Shown here: in pieces, positions 38,101-46,499 of the stretch
Layout of the letters: each line of letters starts with the position of its first letter
How positions within the stretch are numbered: position 1 is the first letter of the stretch
DNA from: Odobenus rosmarus divergens
Lineage: Eukaryota; Chordata; Mammalia; Carnivora; Odobenidae
Assembly: GCF_000321225.1 (NCBI RefSeq)
Contig: NW_004451010.1
Coordinates: 6,338 to 70,337, forward strand
DNA length: 64,000 bases
Direction of reading: 5' to 3'
The notes under the pieces: generated by a model
What the model saw: the letters and a program-made list of their open reading frames with translations, nothing else
Databases searched by the model: none
Told to the model about the DNA's origin: nothing
Made by a program: the position numbers and the translations under genes

Positions 38101-41064
38101 TTTATTTGACAGAGAGAACACAAGCAGGGGGAGAGGGAGAGGGAGAAGCAGGCTTCCCACCGACCAGGGAGCCCAATGTGGGACTCGATCCCAGGACCCT
38201 GGGATCATGACCTGAGCCGAAGGCAGACGCTTAATGACTGAGCCACCCAGGCGCCCAGGATAGAACATCTTTAAACATTTTGTAATTAAACTGTTCAGAA
38301 AAAGAGGTAGAGTATAATTATGTCAAGGCTTTAGATCATACTTTAAAGAAAGTATATTTAGTTATTTTACTCTTTTAATGAAAATTACAGGTTTCTAAAG
38401 AAATAGAGAAAATGTCATCTAGAGAGAGGGCTTTGCAGATTAAAATATTAAATCTGGAAACTGAACTTAGAAAGAAAAATGAAGAACAAAATCAACTTGT
38501 TTGCAAAATGCACAGCGTAAGTATTAGTATGGCTTAATGTATTTTCATAAAAAATAAATTAGTATTTAACATTCTTACCATGTAGTTTCGTTAAAGTATT
38601 AAGTGAGGGGAATCAGGACTCTTGGTTTACTGGTAATATTAAGAATAACAAATAATATAAATCATAAAAATTTAAAATGTCATGATTATGCCAAAGAATT
38701 ATTACCTTGCATCCTTGGTAGCTCCTAGCACATTTCTCTGAAGTCTCATCAGGCCCTTTCCTGCACATTACTTTAGCACAACAGCTGCTTAATGAAAGTT
38801 ACAGATAACAATCTACTGAGGAGTTTCTGGTACGAATTTTTCATTTTTTTTAAGATACAAAATTTAAACTGTTATGAGTTAGACTTTGATATCTGTCTTG
38901 AATAATGAATATTATACTTTAGAAAGTGATAAGTTTGTATTAAGTAAATATTCAGTGTTGTTATATCTGCATATAAGATAGGTGCTATGAGCCACTCAGC
39001 CATGAAATGAGAATCCCAAATTGGCTGTGTTTAATCTTCTGATGTCTTTTCCTAAATATTCATGAAAATAGTCAATTGGCGTAAGGTACTATGGAAGCTA
39101 GCATTAGTCATGACTAGATTACTTGAAAACGGTCTACTTGATGACATAGAAAATGATGATACTTTACCTTTTCTGGGAGCCAGAGATGCCACAAAAACTA
39201 TTTTTTCATTCCCAAGTGTCTACAAAGTTGAAAACCTGAAAGGTTCAAAACTTAATTGATTTCTGGCATGCAGTATTAATTTAATTTTATCACCATCAAA
39301 ATTTCCATGGCAATTTAATCAGAACAAACATTTCTCACTTTTAATGTAGCATGGGTCTGCCCTTTATTCTAAATCTCTTATATTTATTTAAAAAAATTTT
39401 CTTCTCACCATCAGGATTTCAGATACTGTAAAACATGTGTAATTAAAGCTTCTGAAAAAATAAGTAGTAAGATGAGCTGGGTTTCTCTATAATGTTTGCA
39501 GTCCTTGGTTAAGTTCTGCCAAAATAAATAAGTTTAAGATGTGATGTTCTGTTAAACCTGATAATTTTTACAGTAGTAAAAATCTAGAATTCTAAGCAAA
39601 GATTTAGACATTGCTGAGTTTGTGTGTTCTGTCCCTTCCAGGGTACAGTTCCGTGGGCAGGTCAGTATTTATTTTGTATACGTGTCCTAGCTCTGGCTGA
39701 GTTGTAAGCACCCCAGGAGCCGGTCTCATAGTTGGTTCTATCTCAGTGCCTTGCACAGTGCCCTGCCCACAAGCAGGCTTCCTCAGATCTTCTGCGCAAG
39801 TGCTTCAGCTGGGGCAGAGTGAATGCGCAGACCCAAGCGTGGCCTCACCTCCTTAACCCGGGCTGCCCTGCCTGAAGCCTGAAATGTCTTTGGAGTCTAA
39901 TAGATTATCCTAAAATCCATGAACATTTTACATTCTCCCCTACAATAGAAGTGTGTTCTTATTATTATTTTTCCCTCCAAACTGTTGAGTAAAATTGATG
40001 TTCCACAGAGATTCACTATATTCATTCAGTGACTTTGTGTAGTCCAGCCTAGCACATTGCTTCATACCACTCCACTGCCCCCAGGGGGTATCACTCAGTT
40101 TCAGAAGGGATCAGGTGTCACTGAATACCAGATAGGAAGGAGGGGAAAAAAAAAAAAAAAGATTTCTCTTCTTAAGGTGCCTACATTTCAGTTGGAAGCG
40201 AGATGGTATTTGCAGCCTGTCTATCTGAAGTATTTTCAGTGAACAGATCTACTTGAGAATTTATATGCAACTGAATATTTTTAAAAAGTATACTGGGCTT
40301 TTAATTTTTCCCTCAAATAAAGAACACCTGTAATATTTAGAGTTCTTTTTATTTTTAAAGGATTCTAAAAATAAAATGTTCATATCAAAACTAGAATTCT
40401 GTTACTTTTTAAGGCAGCAAAAGTCTTATGGTATAAAATATGAAAATGGTGCCCCACATTGGGCTCCCTGCTCCAGGGGAAGCCTGCTTCTCCCTCTCCC
40501 ACGCCCCCTGCTTGTGTTCCTTCTCTTGCTGTGTCTCTGTCAAATAAATAAATAAAATCTTTAAGAAATAATAATAAATAAAATATGAAAATGGCAAAAA
40601 CTGGTATTAAAATAGGTCATGTTAAATGTAATGAAAAATAGTTATGACGGTTTTAAATAAAATCTATTATGTTAATCATATTAAATATGTAATCATTTGG
40701 GGTTGACTGTATTACAACAAACTATATGACAGTAGAGATCAAGCATGTATGTACTTTAGTTATGCTGGATTTTAAAGAAAAATGAGCTCTAAGATATGTT
40801 GTTAATGCACATATCAGATGTTAGAATTCTCTCTCTTAAAAAATTAAAAGTCATGTGTATATAAATTTTACATTATGACTCTACCCTTTGATATGAATGT
40901 CATTATTGATTATCTTTATTTCTTTTTTTATTTAGAAAGCACAACACCAGGAAGTATGTTTGAAGGAAATGCAACATAGTCTTGAAAAGTCGGAGAATCA
41001 AAATGAAAGTATTAAGAATTATTTACAATTTCTTAAAACTTCTTATGTAACAATGTTTGGATAA
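11026..41064 (+). CDS. ODF2L: ODF2L, outer dense fibre protein 2-like (complete spliced CDS)
   Basis: Sixteen coding exons join in frame to 1932 nt, a 643-residue protein, close to the 636-638 residues I recall for the human orthologue. Join: 11026-11138, 13401-13533, 14182-14307, 15755-15814, 15942-16013, 16539-16655, 20617-20802, 23269-23378, 24329-24464, 29255-29365, 30669-30773, 32783-32941, 34265-34350, 34433-34595, 38391-38516, 40936-41064. Every junction is GT-AG. The translation is recognisable throughout, starting [14 protein letters not shown] and ending [10 protein letters not shown]. It is almost wholly heptad-like Glu/Lys/Leu-rich coiled coil with no signal peptide, membrane segment or enzymatic motif. 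From family knowledge, ODF2L/BCAP is a paralogue of ODF2 that acts at centrosomes, centriolar satellites and basal bodies and restrains ciliogenesis. The start is the first ATG of the 643-codon frame, but the frame stays open to the exon's 5' end, so a longer N-terminus cannot be excluded. No break is seen, so this looks like a working gene. Confidence 0.96.
11535..11720 (+). mobile_element. Older CAN-SINE in intron 2
   Basis: Diverged SINE head (GGGTGCCTGAGTGGTTCAG) with the 'GATCTCAGGGTTGTGGCATTGAG' variant of the older subfamily. The target duplication is ggaatacac at 11526-11534 and 11721-11729, perfect. Confidence 0.92.
11771..11951 (-). mobile_element. CAN-SINE, antisense, intron 2
   Basis: Poly(T), AAGATTTTATT, a GA-rich stretch, GATCCCACGACCCCGGGACC and GAGCCACCCAGGGC in reverse order give a complete antisense copy. 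The target duplication ataacagtct / atgacagcct is imperfect. It lies in opposite orientation to the SINE ending 50 bp upstream. Confidence 0.92.
13401..13533 (+). CDS. ODF2L: ODF2L exon 3
   Basis: Acceptor CTAATTAG at 13400, donor GAAAAT|GTGAGT. One base completes Cys38, then 44 codons (residues 39-82, [10 protein letters not shown] ... EISFEN). Confidence 0.95.
14182..14307 (+). CDS. ODF2L: ODF2L exon 4
   Basis: Acceptor TTTTGTCAG, donor CAACAA|GTAAGG. 42 codons, residues 83-124 ([10 protein letters not shown] ... TEYQQ), phase 0 at both ends. Confidence 0.95.
14640..15345 (-). mobile_element. Old L1 (L1M-type) 3' fragment, antisense, intron 4
   Basis: Reverse-oriented L1 3' region: 'TTTATTGCTGAATAATATTTCATTGTATGG', 'TTCCTCAGTTGATGGATATTTAGG' and 'TTATGCATAAAGCTGCTGTGAACATT' are the typical antisense strings. 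No ORF survives. Confidence 0.85.
15755..15814 (+). CDS. ODF2L: ODF2L exon 5
   Basis: Short 60-nt exon. Acceptor TTTTTTTCATAG, donor AATACT|GTAAGT. 20 codons, residues 125-144 ([20 protein letters not shown]). The intron to exon 6 is only 127 bp. Confidence 0.95.
15942..16013 (+). CDS. ODF2L: ODF2L exon 6
   Basis: Acceptor TTTGCTGAAG has a modest pyrimidine tract; donor GAAAAG|GTAAGC. 24 codons, residues 145-168 ([10 protein letters not shown] ... FQNEK). Confidence 0.94.
16539..16655 (+). CDS. ODF2L: ODF2L exon 7
   Basis: Acceptor CTCTGTTACAG. The donor ATAAAG|GTTATA is weak at positions +3 to +6. 39 codons, residues 169-207 ([10 protein letters not shown] ... LKEYIK). Confidence 0.94.
17500..17700 (+). 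mobile_element. Young CAN-SINE, intron 7
   Basis: Near-consensus full-length SINE with a long CT microsatellite, (AAATA)n and an A18-type tail. The target duplication aagactgtgcttgggg (17484-17499 and 17701-17716) is perfect over 16 bp, which implies a recent insertion. Confidence 0.97.
18809..18999 (+). mobile_element. CAN-SINE, intron 7
   Basis: Full-length sense SINE. The target duplication aaattgctttatga is perfect over 14 bp (18795-18808 and 19000-19013). Confidence 0.96.
19262..19450 (-). mobile_element. CAN-SINE, antisense, intron 7
   Basis: Antisense full-length copy from poly(T) and AAGATTTTATTTATTTG to GAGCCACCCAGGTGCCCC. The target duplication tttaacagtatttt is perfect (19248-19261 and 19451-19464). 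It forms an inverted pair with the SINE at 18809. Confidence 0.96.
20617..20802 (+). CDS. ODF2L: ODF2L exon 8
   Basis: Acceptor CTATTTTTTTAG, donor GATCAG|GTAAGT. 62 codons, residues 208-269 ([10 protein letters not shown] ... SQIRDQ). A Lys-rich coiled-coil segment. Confidence 0.96.
21825..21990 (+). repeat. MIR, intron 8
   Basis: Sense MIR: 'CTTGTGACTTTGGGTGAGGTACTTAACCTCTCTAAG', 'TTTCCTCATCTATAAAATAGG' and a 'GCACAGGGCCTG' tail in consensus order. Confidence 0.88.
22085..22445 (+). repeat. L2 3' fragment, intron 8
   Basis: Sense L2: 'CATCTCTTCAAGGGGCCTTCCTTGACC' through 'TAGTAGATGCTAAATAAATGCTTG' follows the L2 3' end. A (TA)n insert sits at about 22262-22277. Confidence 0.75.
22610..22735 (+). 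repeat. Old mammalian interspersed repeat, family unassigned
   Basis: 'TTATTGAGCATCTTCTGTATGCCAGGCAC' and 'AATGAACAAAACAGACAAAAATC' followed by 'GAGGAGCTCACATTC' form a well-known widespread repeat core. I do not assign the family. Confidence 0.6.
23269..23378 (+). CDS. ODF2L: ODF2L exon 9
   Basis: Acceptor ATTTTTTAG, donor CAAAA|GTAAGA. 36 codons plus two bases of Lys306 (residues 270-305, [10 protein letters not shown] ... QIETMQ). Confidence 0.95.
23379..24328. other. ODF2L intron 9
   Basis: 950 bp of AT-rich sequence without a recognised repeat. Confidence 0.55.
24329..24464 (+). CDS. ODF2L: ODF2L exon 10
   Basis: Acceptor TCTCATAAAG, donor TTAAAG|GTAATG. One base completes Lys306, then residues 307-351 ([10 protein letters not shown] ... 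NLENTKLK). An old CAN-SINE begins 11 nt after the exon end, and its target duplication includes the donor. Read-through runs into a stop inside the SINE (ends 24569). Confidence 0.95.
24476..24591 (+). mobile_element. Old CAN-SINE abutting the exon 10 splice donor
   Basis: Diverged sense SINE (GGGGCGATGGCTGGCTCAG, 'GATCTCAGGGTTGTGAGTTTGAG', AAATAAAATC then poly(T)). The target duplication is aaaggtaatgtgtgt (24461-24475) against aaagttaatgtgtgt (24592-24606), one mismatch, which changes the duplicated donor GT to TT. Confidence 0.9.
25235..25421 (+). mobile_element. CAN-SINE, intron 10
   Basis: Sense SINE with a short deletion in the tRNA-like head ('GGCCCAGTCAGGCATCTGCC'). The imperfect target duplication is aaaggtgactgca / aaagatgacagca. 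Confidence 0.93.
25855..26050 (+). repeat. L2 3' fragment, intron 10
   Basis: 'TTAGTTCAGCTCAAGTGCTACCTCCTCC' through 'ATATTTATTGAATGAATG' is the L2 3' end. Confidence 0.72.
26500..26810. repeat. Old L1-like/unassigned repeat, intron 10
   Basis: 'TAAAAATCACTTGTAATCTCACAACTC' and 'TTTCTTAGGATAAATTTCTAGGATTG' resemble blocks common in very old mammalian interspersed repeats. Family and strand are not assigned. Confidence 0.4.
26900..27805 (+). repeat. Long L2 copy (about 900 bp), intron 10
   Basis: Sense L2 from 'GGTGTCTCAAAGTTAGCATGTTTAAAATAGAGC' through 'CCTTGACTCCTTTCTC', 'GCCACCATCATCTCTC', 'CACTGCTCCACCCAAAACCC' and 'CAGTGTTTGCTCAGAG' to the end. The 157-codon ORF at 27328-27801 is a chance product of this repeat, not a gene. 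Confidence 0.82.
27806..28595. other. Intron 10, unrecognised stretch
   Basis: No recognised repeat or gene. The 28130-28480 part is less AT-rich than its flanks. Confidence 0.5.
28596..28995 (-). mobile_element. Old L1 ORF2/3' fragment, antisense, intron 10
   Basis: 'TTTCTGTTCCATTGACCTCTATATTCTTAC' and 'CCTTTCAGAATTATATTAGTC' are antisense L1 ORF2 C-terminal strings. Heavily decayed. Confidence 0.65.
29255..29365 (+). CDS. ODF2L: ODF2L exon 11
   Basis: Acceptor TTCCTTGCTAG, donor ACTCAG|GTGATT. 37 codons, residues 352-388 ([10 protein letters not shown] ... EVYKTQ). Confidence 0.95.
29366..30668. other. ODF2L intron 11
   Basis: 1.3 kb without a clear repeat. T-rich runs lie at 30235-30246, 30307-30316 and 30420-30431. 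29760-30200 could be an old repeat that I cannot name. Confidence 0.5.
30669..30773 (+). CDS. ODF2L: ODF2L exon 12
   Basis: Acceptor ATTATTTTCAG, donor GAGAAG|GTGAGT. 35 codons, residues 389-423 ([10 protein letters not shown] ... NKKLEK). Confidence 0.95.
30774..32782. other. ODF2L intron 12
   Basis: 2 kb of largely unassigned sequence. 32490-32570 ('GTAATTAACATACAGCGTTGTATTA') resembles the antisense 3' terminus of a carnivoran L1. No gene seen. Confidence 0.5.
32783..32941 (+). CDS. ODF2L: ODF2L exon 13, CpG-dense
   Basis: Acceptor CTACAACTCAG, donor GGCCAG|GTGTCC (weak). 53 codons, residues 424-476 ([10 protein letters not shown] ... SELQGQ). It carries 12 CpG dinucleotides in 159 nt, unlike any other coding exon here. 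Read-through past the donor adds nine residues and a TAG at 32969-32971, so intron retention would truncate the protein. Confidence 0.95.
32942..34264. other. ODF2L intron 13
   Basis: 1.3 kb, AT-rich; no recognised repeat or gene. Confidence 0.55.
34265..34350 (+). CDS. ODF2L: ODF2L exon 14
   Basis: Acceptor CCCCTTTTAG, donor AAACA|GTAAGT. 28 codons plus two bases of Gln505 (residues 477-504, [10 protein letters not shown] ... KCENLK). Confidence 0.95.
34433..34595 (+). CDS. ODF2L: ODF2L exon 15
   Basis: The acceptor TTCTGTAAAAAG is poor, with purines next to the AG, after an 82-bp intron. Donor CAAAAG|GTACAG. One base completes Gln505, then residues 506-559 ([10 protein letters not shown] ... 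EEGRQK), a textbook coiled-coil stretch. Confidence 0.95.
35126..35511. mobile_element. Possible solo LTR or LTR-like insertion, intron 15
   Basis: A 386-bp, relatively GC-rich block splits an older repeat (35035-35110 and 35517-35660). It begins TGTTAT and is flanked by cctgg at 35121-35125 and 35512-35516. The 3' end reads CAACAGA rather than the canonical CA, so this is tentative. Confidence 0.3.
35680..36525 (-). mobile_element. Young 5'-truncated L1, antisense, intron 15
   Basis: 846 bp of carnivoran L1 in antisense: poly(T), 3' UTR, then the ORF2 C-terminus (a fragment with '[14 protein letters not shown]' is visible at 36036-36299). A perfect 14-bp target duplication gatgcaggagggtc flanks it (35666-35679 and 36526-36539). 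It is 5'-truncated and cannot encode a working protein. Confidence 0.95.
36590..36755 (+). repeat. MIR, intron 15
   Basis: 'GAACTGGATTTGAAATCTGGCTCTGACAC' and 'CTAGTTTCTTAATTAGTGAAATGGGGATGATG' follow the sense MIR order. Confidence 0.8.
36760..36990 (+). repeat. L2 fragment, intron 15
   Basis: 'TTGACATCTCCACTTAACATAGGCATCTCAAACTTAACATGTCC' is the sense L2 block also seen near 26960. Confidence 0.75.
38077..38256 (-). mobile_element. Young CAN-SINE, antisense, intron 15
   Basis: Near-consensus antisense SINE with a perfect 16-bp target duplication aggatagaacatcttt (38061-38076 and 38257-38272). It ends 134 bp before the exon 16 acceptor. Confidence 0.97.
38391..38516 (+). CDS. ODF2L: ODF2L exon 16
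   Basis: Acceptor GAAAATTACAG, donor CACAGC|GTAAGT. 42 codons, residues 560-601 ([10 protein letters not shown] ... VCKMHS). Confidence 0.95.
38517..40935. other. ODF2L intron 16
   Basis: 2.4 kb with one truncated CAN-SINE. 39640-39790 ('CTCAGTGCCTTGCACAGTGCCCTGCCCAC') resembles an L2 or MIR tail. The remainder is unassigned. Confidence 0.55.
40450..40577 (+). mobile_element. 5'-truncated CAN-SINE, intron 16
   Basis: Begins inside the SINE at GCCCCACATTGGGC and runs to the (AAATA)n tail. A perfect 17-bp target duplication ataaaatatgaaaatgg (40433-40449 and 40578-40594) shows it was truncated at insertion rather than by later deletion. Confidence 0.96.
40936..41064 (+). CDS. ODF2L: ODF2L exon 17 (last coding exon)
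   Basis: Acceptor TTTTTTATTTAG; residues 602-643 ([10 protein letters not shown] ... SYVTMFG), stop TAA at 41062-41064. Confidence 0.96.
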   Translation, partial: KAQHQEVCLKEMQHSLEKSENQNESIKNYLQFLKTSYVTMFG

Positions 41065-41400
41065 ATGGTTATATTTATTTTCTATAAGCAATAGGATTTT
41101 ACTCTAAGTCTAAAACATGATTAGGTACAAAAATAATAATATAATTTATGGGTGGTAGTAGTAGAGTTTTTATGAGGCTTTCTTAAATACAGTTTATTTT
41201 CCAGTTGCAACTTTAAAATAAGATGCTGATGTTAGTATTCCTTTTTGCTGGATAATTTTCATTTAGCTCTGGTTTAATACCTATTAAAATTATATTGATT
41301 TTTAGAATGGTTTTCACACACACAAAAGAAGCCAGAATCATTTTTTGTGACTGTAGCCATCATTTAAGTGAATTTGTAATAAATCTAGGCCAGTTATGAG
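41065..41400 (+). other. ODF2L: ODF2L 3' UTR (approximate)
   Basis: AT-rich sequence after the stop. The first clear AATAAA lies at 41378-41383, so a 3' end near 41400 is plausible. Longer 3' UTRs are possible. Confidence 0.55.
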
Positions 41401-42455
41401 CCAAATACATGATTTTGAATAACATATATAATTGTTTTACTTTGTGGTGCTATATATGTATGTATAAAATCAAGGAAAATATTCTGGATATTAATTGTTA
41501 ATAATAGTATAATTACATACTTTCTAAAGATACCAAATGTCAAATTAATACTGTTTCAAGTATGATGCCATTATAATTTCTGTGAGGATTTTAATACAGA
41601 ATTTTAAATCATAGCTATTAAATGCCAGCTGATGGTGACAGATGAAAACACATTGGCATACATTGTTTCTTTATAAAGAATGGGCATTTGGGCTCGCCTG
41701 TGAATTTGTAGTCTCTTTTTTTAATTAGTGATTGTCTGGTATTGTCACTGTAGACATTCTAAAGCCCCTGAGGTAACTAAAAGATTAAAGGGGAACAACT
41801 TGTCCCGCCCCTTTCCATGGCCAACTCCCTTGGGATGACCAAAATAAGCACTGTTAATACCAAGAAGTTGTAGGATAAGGTCTTTATTATTGTAGTGACA
41901 TAGAAGAGATACCAAGAACTTATTGCCCCCAGTCTCCTACCCGATGTGCCGAGAGGCAGGATCCTCTAAAAGGGGATTGATGTTGTCAGCAAGGAATCAG
42001 GTAATAGTAGCTCCTTGCAGACAATGGCTTGAGGGCTGTTTATTGAAAGGGCACTCAGGTCTCAAAAGATCATCCAGAGAAGCAAATTGTATACTACACA
42101 GTCCAGCCTATGAACAGAGCCCATCTCCCCAAGACGTTTTATCCTCTTCTCTGAACAGAAATGGGATCCTTCTTTTCTCTGGTCCCTCTCAGGGGTACTT
42201 AAGACTGCCCTAGGATCTATGGGAGCTACTTGTCAATGACCCAACTGCTTAATAGTATTTTTCTTAAAATAGCATAATATGGTAATTTCAGGAACTGGCC
42301 ACATTGTTTACCCAATAATTGCTAACAATATTAGTGTTGTTAAATCAGAGTACTTTTACTAAAACACATACTTGACCCTTGTGGTCCTTTCTTCCACTCC
42401 TAAGGCAAAGTGAGCTGTAAGAAATACTCTGATGAAAGGAAACTAAGGTTCTTAA
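41401..42455. other. Intergenic, mostly unassigned
   Basis: 41770-42240 is less AT-rich and may be an LTR-type relic, but I could not place its ends. No gene seen. Confidence 0.45.
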
Positions 42456-42590
42456 GTATTGCTCATTAGACTGAGCTCTTGAAGGGCAGAACTGTACCTT
42501 ATTCCTATTTCTATTCCAGCCACTACACCATAGCTAGTATGTACCTAGATGCTCCACTGCTGTTTGTGGATAGACAGATGGATGGATGTT
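42456..42590 (+). repeat. L2 3' fragment
   Basis: 'TAGACTGAGCTCTTGAAGGGCAGAACTG' to 'GGATAGACAGATGGATGGATG' resembles the L2 3' tail. Confidence 0.65.
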
Positions 42591-42819
42591 GAAAGAGAAA
42601 GGTATTTATATTCCTGTTTTACATATGAAAAAAATGTAAGCATAGAAGGATTAACTACCATAGCTATGGTATAAATAGATTAAAGTGATTAAAGATTAAA
42701 TATGGTATAAATAGATTAAATTCCATTAAAGTTGGCATTTGAACTCAACTCTTCTGATTCTAAAACTAAAGTTCTCCGTACAGTGCTGTTTTCCTGTTGC
42801 AAGCAGTGGCGGCAGTGGG

Positions 42820-43050
42820 AGCATCACTTTTATTTACTGAGGACTTGCTATGTGCCAGACAAAGCTCCCAGTGTGGGACATGTACTAACTGATTTAATCT
42901 TTACACTTAGTAGCACATAATAGATACTATTAATTCCATTTATTTTTCAGCAAACCAAAACACAGAAAGGTTTCTTGCCTAAGGCCACAGAGCTAGTAAG
43001 TGGCAGGCATCCAGAGTCTCTGCTCTTAACTATGACCATACTACCTTCAT
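42820..43050 (-). repeat. MIR-family element
   Basis: 'ACTGAGGACTTGCTATGTGCCAGAC' through 'GGCCACAGAGCTAGTAAGTGGCAGG' and 'TCTGCTCTTAACTATGACC' gives a nearly full antisense MIR. Confidence 0.8.
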
Positions 43051-44845
43051 ACATTTCATAAATAAAGGTAAAGGTTTCTTGTAACAATTGTGCATTTACT
43101 TCATCTGTGAATATTTTCTTTTTATTATACTTCTAATTTTTGCCAAGGTGTTTGTGCCTATGCATTAAGATTTAGTCCCTGCAATGTTTCAGATAGACTG
43201 TGGAAGGAAATGACTACCGTGGAGGCCCTGAGGTTGGTACTCAGATGCTAGTGACAAAGGACAAGAGGAAGTGTGCCAGACCCTAGAAGAACTAGCATGA
43301 AGGACAGACAGTGGGCTCTTATGGTGTGTGGACCAAACTCAGCATTAGGGAGGCCCAGAATCAGTGCCCTGGTGTCTCTGAGCAGTGTCCCTGCGGGCAG
43401 CTCTCCACCATCCCAGAAAGCTCTCATCCTGCGGTGCTGACAGCCTGGCAGGGTTTTCTCTATCCTTGATATTCAGGGCCTCAAGACTTTCTTGAGTCCT
43501 AAAAGTTTTTTTCCATTATTTCTGCAATTATTACCTCTCCACATGTTCCTCTCCTCCTCCTTGTTTTGTCTCCTGGATGTGATCACCACACAACTTGCCT
43601 TTTCCCTCAGGGTCTGTCACAGGGTATCTTGTGAGGTATCGCCACCTGATTTTTCTCACCACTAATGTGGTTCTCAAGGGCAGTCATTCTCTTTCTGTTG
43701 GATATTGGATTTCTAATTAAGAAATCATGTTTTTTAGTTCCTGAAAGTATTGGGGTTTTTTTTTTTGTTTTTTAGTGCTGTAATTCCATTAAATTTTCAT
43801 TAAAATTCTCATCTGTTTTTTCCATTGGTTCTACTACAGTAGGAATCTCGAGTTTCTGTTCTGCTGGCCATCTTTCTTCCCAAACCCCATATGAGTTTTA
43901 ATTTTCCTTGCCTCCTCCTGGTTATGGTTCCCTCAGTACATGCCAGCAGCCCGCCCTGCACATTTCTTGGGCAATAGCAAACCAGGTGGTGAAAGGCGGA
44001 TGGCTTTGGTTCTCGTGGCCTGAGACCTGCTACCCTCAGCTGAAGGGCTGTGAAAAACCATTCTGCTCCCAGATGTTTTCGGTCATGAGCATCAGTTCTT
44101 TTCAGCTACCGAGACTGGAAGCACTTCAGTGCACTGAAGAGCCCACTTCAAGGTGTTCGGGAGTCAGTAAGTTTGTTGAAGCGAACAACAAGTGAAAAGT
44201 CCCCTATGGAGGCGGACCACAGGCGGTGTTGTGTATACCTAGAATACTGTGCAGCAACTTAAAGAATGAATTCGATCTGTATCTGCTGGCTTAAGATTTG
44301 TTCATGATTTTTATTTTTATAAGATTTTTATCTTAACCTTAAGCGTCACAGAATTATGTATTCACCTTGTAATCAAAACAAGCGTCTCTCTGTGAATAAG
44401 TTTACATATGTTGGTGTAAGCACAGAGAAAGGTGTTGCGAGGCCCACATGCCTTGGTAGGGATGGAGGACATAGTCTTCATTCCACTTATTCCAATGAGA
44501 TTACATTACTTTCGATTATTTGCTAATCAGATAATAAGAAACTTGAAAGGTTGGAGGACAGGCATGGTAGGGAGTGGAAGAGTAGGACCGGTGAGAGGTT
44601 ATGGGCTGAGAATGAAATATTGGAATTGGATTTTCACAGGGGGAATAGTCAGGGACAAGGAAAAAGCGAGAAGTCTGCTTGAGGTGGAGTGGAGGTCACT
44701 GGAGCGCAGGATGCCATGTAACTGAGAAGGCGTGGATGTTGAAGCCATCTAGAATGTGGAAGGGGTTGGAGTAGAGCTGAAGAGCAAGCATCCTGGTTAG
44801 ATATGGGCAGATGAGTAGGTCACTGTACTAAGGAATGAAAGTGTT
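43051..44845. other. Intergenic, unassigned
   Basis: No gene recognised. 44230-44290 ('AATACTGTGCAGCAACTTAAAGAATG') is an L1-like sense scrap. ORFs of 95-97 codons at 43908 and 44432 have no recognisable product. Confidence 0.5.
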
Positions 44846-44849
44846 AAAA

Positions 44850-45235
44850 CTCTACCAAATCCAAAATGCTCAACATGACCCTTAAGGCCTTGCATGTTCT
44901 GGTCCTTAGGTCCATGGCCTCACGGCTCTGCCCACTCCCTAACCCTCTCCTATCACTTACCTCCTCACCCACTATGCCCAGTTGCGCTTGGTTTCTCTGA
45001 AAACCGAGTTCATTCCTTCTTTCCTTTTGAAATACTCTTTCCCCCACTTTGGCCTGACAAGATCCTCCTCCTTCTTTCATATCGCTTCCTACTCCCTTCT
45101 TTCAGAATCGGCAGTTTTTTATCTGTGTGATTGTGTGACATTTGTCTCACTAGACTTTAACAGTGGGATTTACTGTTCTGGTGCCTGGTACATAGCAACC
45201 ACTAAGTACACATTCATTGGTTGGATAGGTAGATG
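44850..45235 (+). repeat. L2 3' fragment
   Basis: Sense L2: 'CTCAACATGACCCTTAAGGCCTTGCATG', 'GTTTCTCTGAAAACCGAG' and the 'GTGCCTGGTACATAGCAACCACTAAG' tail. Confidence 0.78.
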
Positions 45236-46499
45236 GAGGGATGGTGATACTGCCATTAGTTCTGAGCTTTAAAGTAGGGCGAGGGGAGTTGCCAGGACAG
45301 GAAGTTAAACAGTCTGGAAGAATGAGTAGTTCTCTCCTGACGGCCCGCAGGGGAAGCAGTTTCCTGGGTGAGGTGGTGGTTTCCTTTCAGGCAGAGGTGG
45401 AATCTGAAGAGATTCAGGGGGCAGGAGACTTTGTGTATAATCAGATGTGTGTCCCAGAGGCTACAGTGGAAAATGGAAGGGAGTTGGTATTGGGAGTGAG
45501 TCAGGAAAGTAGAATGGGTTGCTTCAGATAGTTTTAAGAGTATTTTCTTTTTTTCTTGTCTAAGAATTAATAAAAATCCCATGTGGTGTCTTTTCTTCTG
45601 ATACTATTCGTTTGAAAAAGTTGCATAAGTCCCAAGTATAACATTAGTGTTTTTGATTTAACATTGCAACCAGTTGTGGTACTTTCCAATAACACTTCCA
45701 CAAGAGAAAAAACTATTAAAAATAAGTAAATAACTTTTTTTCCCTTAAAATTTAAGATTTCTTTAAAATTGTAAAGTTTAGGTACATTTAAAAAAATAAG
45801 TATCTTGTTTGTTCTTTCTTTGGCGTGGCTTGGGGTGGGGTTAGAGGGAAGGGGAACTGTTAGGAGCCCTCTATGTCATTTGTTGTTATTCGATGAAGTT
45901 AATATTGACAACAGACTAAGCTTAAAACCAGAAAAATTAAACCTGTAATTAGCTGTCACACATTATTTTAAATAAACATTTTAATTATAAACTGTGACTC
46001 CTTTATGCAAGCTTAAATGTATTTTTTGCAATGTCTTTGTAAAGTAGATCTCTTTCCTGTCATTTAAAAAGAAGGAGGTCAATTTTTTTAAAAGAACTGA
46101 ATAGAAAGAGCATCTAAATCTAGTATGGTAAGGCATATGTAAATGATCTTTAAAAAATGGTGATTTCATTTTCATAATTAATGGTAACTAAAACTTCTTG
46201 AATGTCACCTGAATGCTATCTAAAACTTTTTTATATTTAAAAGATTTTGTTTTGCTTCTACAGACAAGCACACTAATTCTTTAAAGCTTTGTAAGTTTTC
46301 ATTTCCATGCCAGAAGTCTAACTTAGTTTTTACTATTTTGAACTTGTCTTATTTGAGAGTTCTATTTTAGCCTTTCTGATAGTGTTAATAAAATTGAAAT
46401 GAGAAATAAGAATTTTAATTTTAAATGAGTTGACTCCTATTAAAACACCAAGCCTAACACTTGAGAATATAGTAGACACAAAGATTTCTATACTTTTTT
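45236..46499. other. Intergenic, unassigned
   Basis: 45260-45540 is GA-rich with a 96-codon + strand and a 108-codon - strand ORF, neither recognisable. The rest is AT-rich. Confidence 0.5.

Larger units (their letters stand above)
34596..38390. other. ODF2L intron 15
   Basis: 3.8 kb. It holds a possible solo LTR, a young 5'-truncated L1, MIR, L2, a TA-rich tract (about 37015-37080) and a CAN-SINE, all listed. 37190-38060 is otherwise unassigned. Confidence 0.6.
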